Below are positions 60,797 through 64,000 of a stretch of 64,000 nucleotides of DNA, piece by piece; the first letter of the stretch is position 1; each line of letters starts with the position of its first letter. This DNA comes from Lachnospiraceae bacterium. Its GTDB lineage: Bacteria > Bacillota > Clostridia > Lachnospirales > Lachnospiraceae. The DNA lies in contig JAFQOW010000041.1 of assembly GCA_017412055.1 (NCBI GenBank), positions 124,001-188,000 on the forward strand. Reading direction: 5' to 3'. The notes under the pieces were generated by a model. The model searched no databases, was not told the DNA's origin, and worked only from the letters and a program-made list of their open reading frames with translations. The position numbers and the translations under genes are program-made.

Positions 60797-63304
60797 TTAG
60801 ATAAAGTATACAATCCATTTATTACTTTGATTATACCATACTAATGAACCTTGGGTCGATTTTACCAGACCTAAACCTTCAATTTCATCTTCAGACCAAT
60901 ATTCTCTTAAACCAATAGTCATACCATTATTATCATCTCCAGGAGGTTCATTTGCTGGCTTATCTTCTTCACCACCCATAGTTGGCGCTGCCATCAATGC
61001 TCCCAAAATAAGTCTAGCTGATTCTTTGTCTAATTTCGATGAGTTTAATACTCCTCTGCCACTTTTTAAGCTTGTAAAGTCTGCGCTAGTAACTTTTTCA
61101 ATCGGACAACCATCGTACATACCATCTACAGTAACTGCATTAGGAACATTTAAATTTGCAATTTTTAAATCCTTGCATCCTGCAAACATACCTTTAGCAT
61201 TATAAGCGCCGATAGCACCTCCTGGTGCTTCAGTTAAACCTGAATCATAAAACATATATTGGCCACTATACCCGCTTGAGCTGTTAGAACCTATTGATAA
61301 CCCATTAACATTTTTAAGAAGACTACATCTATAAAATAATCCATCAGCGTTAGCAGTTGTAATAGAGCCAGTAATTTTTGTTAAATTAGAATCATTATAA
61401 AAAAGATATGAACAATCATTAGCTGATACATTTATGTCGACATTAGTCAATGACGGTAATAATGAGAATGTATCTCCTATTTTATATGCATTGGAACAAC
61501 TAAATGTGAGGTCCCTTAAACTAGTACATCCGGGAACTAAACCACCATCACTATTAGTTGAATTTGCACCACTATTCCAACCATCTGCTGTTATCTTGCA
61601 CCAAAGGGTTTTTAATTTTGAACAATTTTTAAATAAGTTGTTTGTAGCAGTAGAAACTGTAAGAATAGTCGCTTCCTCTAAACTAGAATGTCCTTCAAAA
61701 GCATTATTAGGTTCAACGGTACCTACATTTATATCTACCTTTTTTAACTTATCACAGTACGTAACAGGCCATGTTCCAGTTGCATCTTTAGCTTGTAATG
61801 TTAAAGTCTCAAGCTTAGGTAAACCGTTAATTAATCCAGTAACATCAACTGTAGCTGAATAAAAATTCATATTTACATTAACCAATGCTGGTGAACCGGT
61901 AATAATATTAGTAATATTAGTAACAGAACGAGCAGTTAATGTAAAGTCTTTTAATTCAGGACAATTTGCAAATGCAGCTTGTAAGATAGTAGCAGCTGGA
62001 AGGTCAATATTGACAGTTTTTAATTTGCTACAATTTATCGCTAATCCTTTTGCTTCTGTTAAAGCAGGCAATTGCAATTTAGTAAATGAACCTATTTTAG
62101 TATTTCTAAATGCAAAATTTGCATGTGTAAGTTTAGGAAGGGTCGTAGAACTAAAAATAATACCACTGTTGTTTAATTCTGTGCAACCATCAAATATATA
62201 ATCTATCTTAGTTAAATTTTTGCTTGGAATTTTTGCTTTAGTTAAAGATTTGCAATTCTGGAAAGCGCTAATAGCAGTAGATAAATTAGTTTTTGATAAA
62301 TCAGCAGTTCTCAATACATCATCTTCTAAACATAAGTTATCAGCATTTTTTAAGCGAGGCATATTTAATGTTACAGTATCTAAACAACCACATAATGCGA
62401 ACATGCCAGGAGCCTTTGTAACGCTAGAACTAGTAGAATTTACAGATTGACATGATGAATACCTATACATTTCAGTACCATCCGTTAATTTAGGTAAATT
62501 AAAGGTCACATTTGTTTGGCTCGTTCCAAACATTGCACGGAAAGCAGTATTGAGAATATTAGTATTAGTATAGATACGCGTCATTTTATCCATACGATCA
62601 TATACATCATCTAGTGTCTCGTTGGCTTTGGTACTGGTTTTAACACGTTTAGGTATCTGTTTCATTTCCAAAGTGCCGAGTTCACACCAAGGTTCAGATT
62701 GATATCCGTCAGGAAAATCTGCAATATATTGAGGTTTAATGTCATCCCCCATATTAGCTGCAACTGCTGAATAACAATTAAAATTAGAAACAGGACTCCA
62801 CTCGGGGCCGTCGTCGCCACCACCGCCCCCGCCAAATCCGCCGCCCCCGCCAAATCCGCCGCCTTCTTCCTCATCTTCCTCATCGTCGGAAGGATTGTCA
62901 CCAGGAGGACCTGGAATAGAAGGAGGGGGAGGAGGAACAGGAAGAGGTGTAAATGGGTCATTTGGGTCTATTGGGTCAGGAGGACCAAGCGGAATATTTG
63001 GCCCAGTTGGATGAATTTGTGTTAAAGGCTCATCACCAATAGTGGGATCTTTTAATGTAGTTTCCCCTAATGTTTCTTCTATTTTAATAAATTTACTTTT
63101 ATAAATAGTACTTCCTGCATCATTATGCAAAGTATAGTATATTCTATCTTCAACAACTCCTTCATTTTCAATAGGATGAAGATTAGCTCGTTTAACTAAA
63201 AGAGGATGTATAGAATCACTAATATGCTCACCTGCAAATCTAAGATAATCAAATGTAGCATTTACCGCAGATGTATTAGCAGATAATATTGTATCTTTAT
63301 TCAT
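60797..63304 (-). CDS. Large leucine-rich adhesin-like virion protein, about 835 residues
   Basis: The start is taken at the ATG at 63304 because the late-type box at 63315-63322 is one base from the upstream ATG (63313) but ten from this one. N-terminal domain of about 100 residues, then a Pro-rich linker, an acidic patch and a Gly run (GGGFGGGGGFGGGGGGDDG), then about 25 BspA-like repeats (residues about 255-760) and a C-terminal cap. The Gly/Pro hinge would let the repeat solenoid swing free. It lies in front of a second leucine-rich gene. Confidence 0.6.
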   Translation of the reverse strand: MNKDTILSANTSAVNATFDYLRFAGEHISDSIHPLLVKRANLHPIENEGVVEDRIYYTLHNDAGSTIYKSKFIKIEETLGETTLKDPTIGDEPLTQIHPTGPNIPLGPPDPIDPNDPFTPLPVPPPPPSIPGPPGDNPSDDEEDEEEGGGFGGGGGFGGGGGGDDGPEWSPVSNFNCYSAVAANMGDDIKPQYIADFPDGYQSEPWCELGTLEMKQIPKRVKTSTKANETLDDVYDRMDKMTRIYTNTNILNTAFRAMFGTSQTNVTFNLPKLTDGTEMYRYSSCQSVNSTSSSVTKAPGMFALCGCLDTVTLNMPRLKNADNLCLEDDVLRTADLSKTNLSTAISAFQNCKSLTKAKIPSKNLTKIDYIFDGCTELNNSGIIFSSTTLPKLTHANFAFRNTKIGSFTKLQLPALTEAKGLAINCSKLKTVNIDLPAATILQAAFANCPELKDFTLTARSVTNITNIITGSPALVNVNMNFYSATVDVTGLINGLPKLETLTLQAKDATGTWPVTYCDKLKKVDINVGTVEPNNAFEGHSSLEEATILTVSTATNNLFKNCSKLKTLWCKITADGWNSGANSTNSDGGLVPGCTSLRDLTFSCSNAYKIGDTFSLLPSLTNVDINVSANDCSYLFYNDSNLTKITGSITTANADGLFYRCSLLKNVNGLSIGSNSSSGYSGQYMFYDSGLTEAPGGAIGAYNAKGMFAGCKDLKIANLNVPNAVTVDGMYDGCPIEKVTSADFTSLKSGRGVLNSSKLDKESARLILGALMAAPTMGGEEDKPANEPPGDDNNGMTIGLREYWSEDEIEGLGLVKSTQGSLVWYNQSNKWIVYFI

Positions 63305-63314
63305 AATATACATT

Positions 63315-63322
63315 TATTTAAT
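63315..63322 (-). promoter_or_regulatory. Late-promoter-like box (ATTAAATA)
   Basis: ATTAAATA on the minus strand after the terminator at 63328-63363, at the start of the two-gene leucine-rich operon. Confidence 0.4.
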
Positions 63323-63327
63323 AAAAG

Positions 63328-63363
63328 AAAAAACCTCTTGGATATATTACCCAAGAGGTTTTA
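63328..63363 (-). terminator. Intrinsic terminator
   Basis: Stem AAAACCTCTTGG (63330-63341) / CCAAGAGGTTTT (63351-63362), downstream of the DUF932 gene. Confidence 0.9.
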
Positions 63364-63382
63364 AAAATGTATTGTGAACAAT

Positions 63383-64000
63383 TTATGCAACCATCAATTC
63401 GCTCATTCGATTATATGCGATGTTCCACATATTTTTGTTCAAGTCAATGTCAGTATCAATATTAGTAATTGGTCGCATTACACGGTCCGTAACTCGCTGA
63501 CCACCCTTAATTACGTTTTCCTGAATAACGTTAAAAGTATTATACAGAGAAGGTGTCCAATTATCTTCGTAGCGGCGCAATGTAAGAAGGTTTTCAGGTG
63601 TCTTAATCTTATCAGCTCCAAAGCGCATTTCTGCAATTTCCGCAGCCAAATCACGACGCTGCTTTTCATTAAGGATGATACCCTTCATTGTATTAACGGT
63701 ATCCATAATCTCATCCATTGACTTTGCAGTATTAAGAGAACACTTAATTACTTCATCAAAATTATGGCCAATGTGACGAATACTCTGTTCACCAATACCC
63801 TGCTGCATTACCATCATACCATTAGCACACACCTTACGGAACAAACCAGCCATAATACGGAAGAAAGAAGAACCATCATGTGAATTAGTAAGAACCAATT
63901 CAGGACGTTCATCATTTACTGCAAGAGGGCTTTCAATGAAATCACGATGAGTAAATCGAACCATATGCTTACGGGTATCTACATCAAGATCCTTACGGCT
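63383..64000 (-). CDS. DUF932 protein (5' partial)
   Basis: The frame is open to the right edge, so the N-terminus is missing; 205 residues are visible. LVLTNSHDGSSFFRIMAGLFRKVCANGMMV is the hallmark of DUF932 phage/plasmid proteins, followed by the SIRHIGHN segment. The family's function is not established. An ATG at 63964 lies inside the conserved part and is unlikely to be the start. Confidence 0.8.
   Translation of the reverse strand, partial: SRKDLDVDTRKHMVRFTHRDFIESPLAVNDERPELVLTNSHDGSSFFRIMAGLFRKVCANGMMVMQQGIGEQSIRHIGHNFDEVIKCSLNTAKSMDEIMDTVNTMKGIILNEKQRRDLAAEIAEMRFGADKIKTPENLLTLRRYEDNWTPSLYNTFNVIQENVIKGGQRVTDRVMRPITNIDTDIDLNKNMWNIAYNRMSELMVA

Noticed and set aside
1-64000. Recoded TAG or TGA stop codons, as in some large gut phages
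   Set aside because: TAG, TGA and TAA all end frames at sensible positions (for example TAG at 1140-1142, TGA at 34187-34189), and no conserved protein needs read-through apart from nrdD, whose downstream part has its own start.

Overview
This window is a piece of a large T4-like (gp23-type) tailed-phage genome that uses standard stop codons. The supporting hallmark genes, all on the minus strand and in T4-like order, are a gp4-type head-completion nuclease, gp21 prohead protease, a small core protein, gp22 scaffold and gp23 major capsid protein (about 47.9-52.3 kb). The likely host is an anaerobic Bacteroidota species. This is an inference from three things: start codons preceded by A/T-rich sequence and not by Shine-Dalgarno boxes, anaerobic ribonucleotide reductase genes (NrdD, NrdG), and BspA-like leucine-rich adhesin repeats on fibre proteins. 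No tRNA, CRISPR array, terminase or portal gene was seen.

Layout. 0-3.7 kb (+): a GNAT acetyltransferase whose C-terminus copies the capsid protein's N-arm, a GIY-YIG nuclease, an RlaP-like nucleotidyltransferase, a tiny lipoprotein, an acidic head-type protein and an HxGH nucleotidylyltransferase. 3.7-7.9 kb: two minus-strand structural-type blocks, including a retropepsin-like aspartic protease, around a plus-strand pseudo-kinase. 7.9-14.5 kb (+): replication and nucleotide metabolism (clamp-loader-like and GroES-like proteins, DinG/XPD helicase, thymidylate synthase, MazG-like protein, phosphoesterase). 14.5-32.1 kb (+): a fibre/adhesin region with a duplicated two-gene module and leucine-rich tips. 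32.2-36.5 kb (+): NrdD, a separate glycyl-radical mini-gene, DHFR and NrdG. 36.5-43.8 kb: mixed structural and unknown genes. 43.8-54.8 kb (-): the head module with candidate packaged enzymes. 54.8-59.2 kb (-): small membrane proteins, a second phosphoesterase and unknowns. 59.3-63.3 kb (-): two large leucine-rich surface proteins. 63.4-64 kb: a DUF932 protein cut by the edge.

How the genes work together. Dihydrofolate reductase, thymidylate synthase, MazG-like protein and NrdD/NrdG shape the dNTP pool for AT-rich DNA. Helicase and clamp-loader-like proteins serve replication. gp21 processes the head. Several enzymes carry short N-terminal leaders ending in an (I/L)xE site like the one in the capsid protein, so I infer that a set of enzymes is packaged and injected: a nucleotidyltransferase-ligase fusion, twin PD-(D/E)XK-like proteins, an HxGH nucleotidylyltransferase and a basic protein. 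Two promoter-like signals recur. One is a TATAAATA-like box, mostly 5-9 bases before start codons of structural and unknown genes. The other is a (T/C)AGAAC-N5-TATAAT-like box, mainly before non-structural or unknown genes.

The strongest leads are the capsid-mimic tail on the acetyltransferase, the split anaerobic ribonucleotide reductase, the nucleotidyltransferase-ligase fusion in the head operon, and the start-proximal late promoters.
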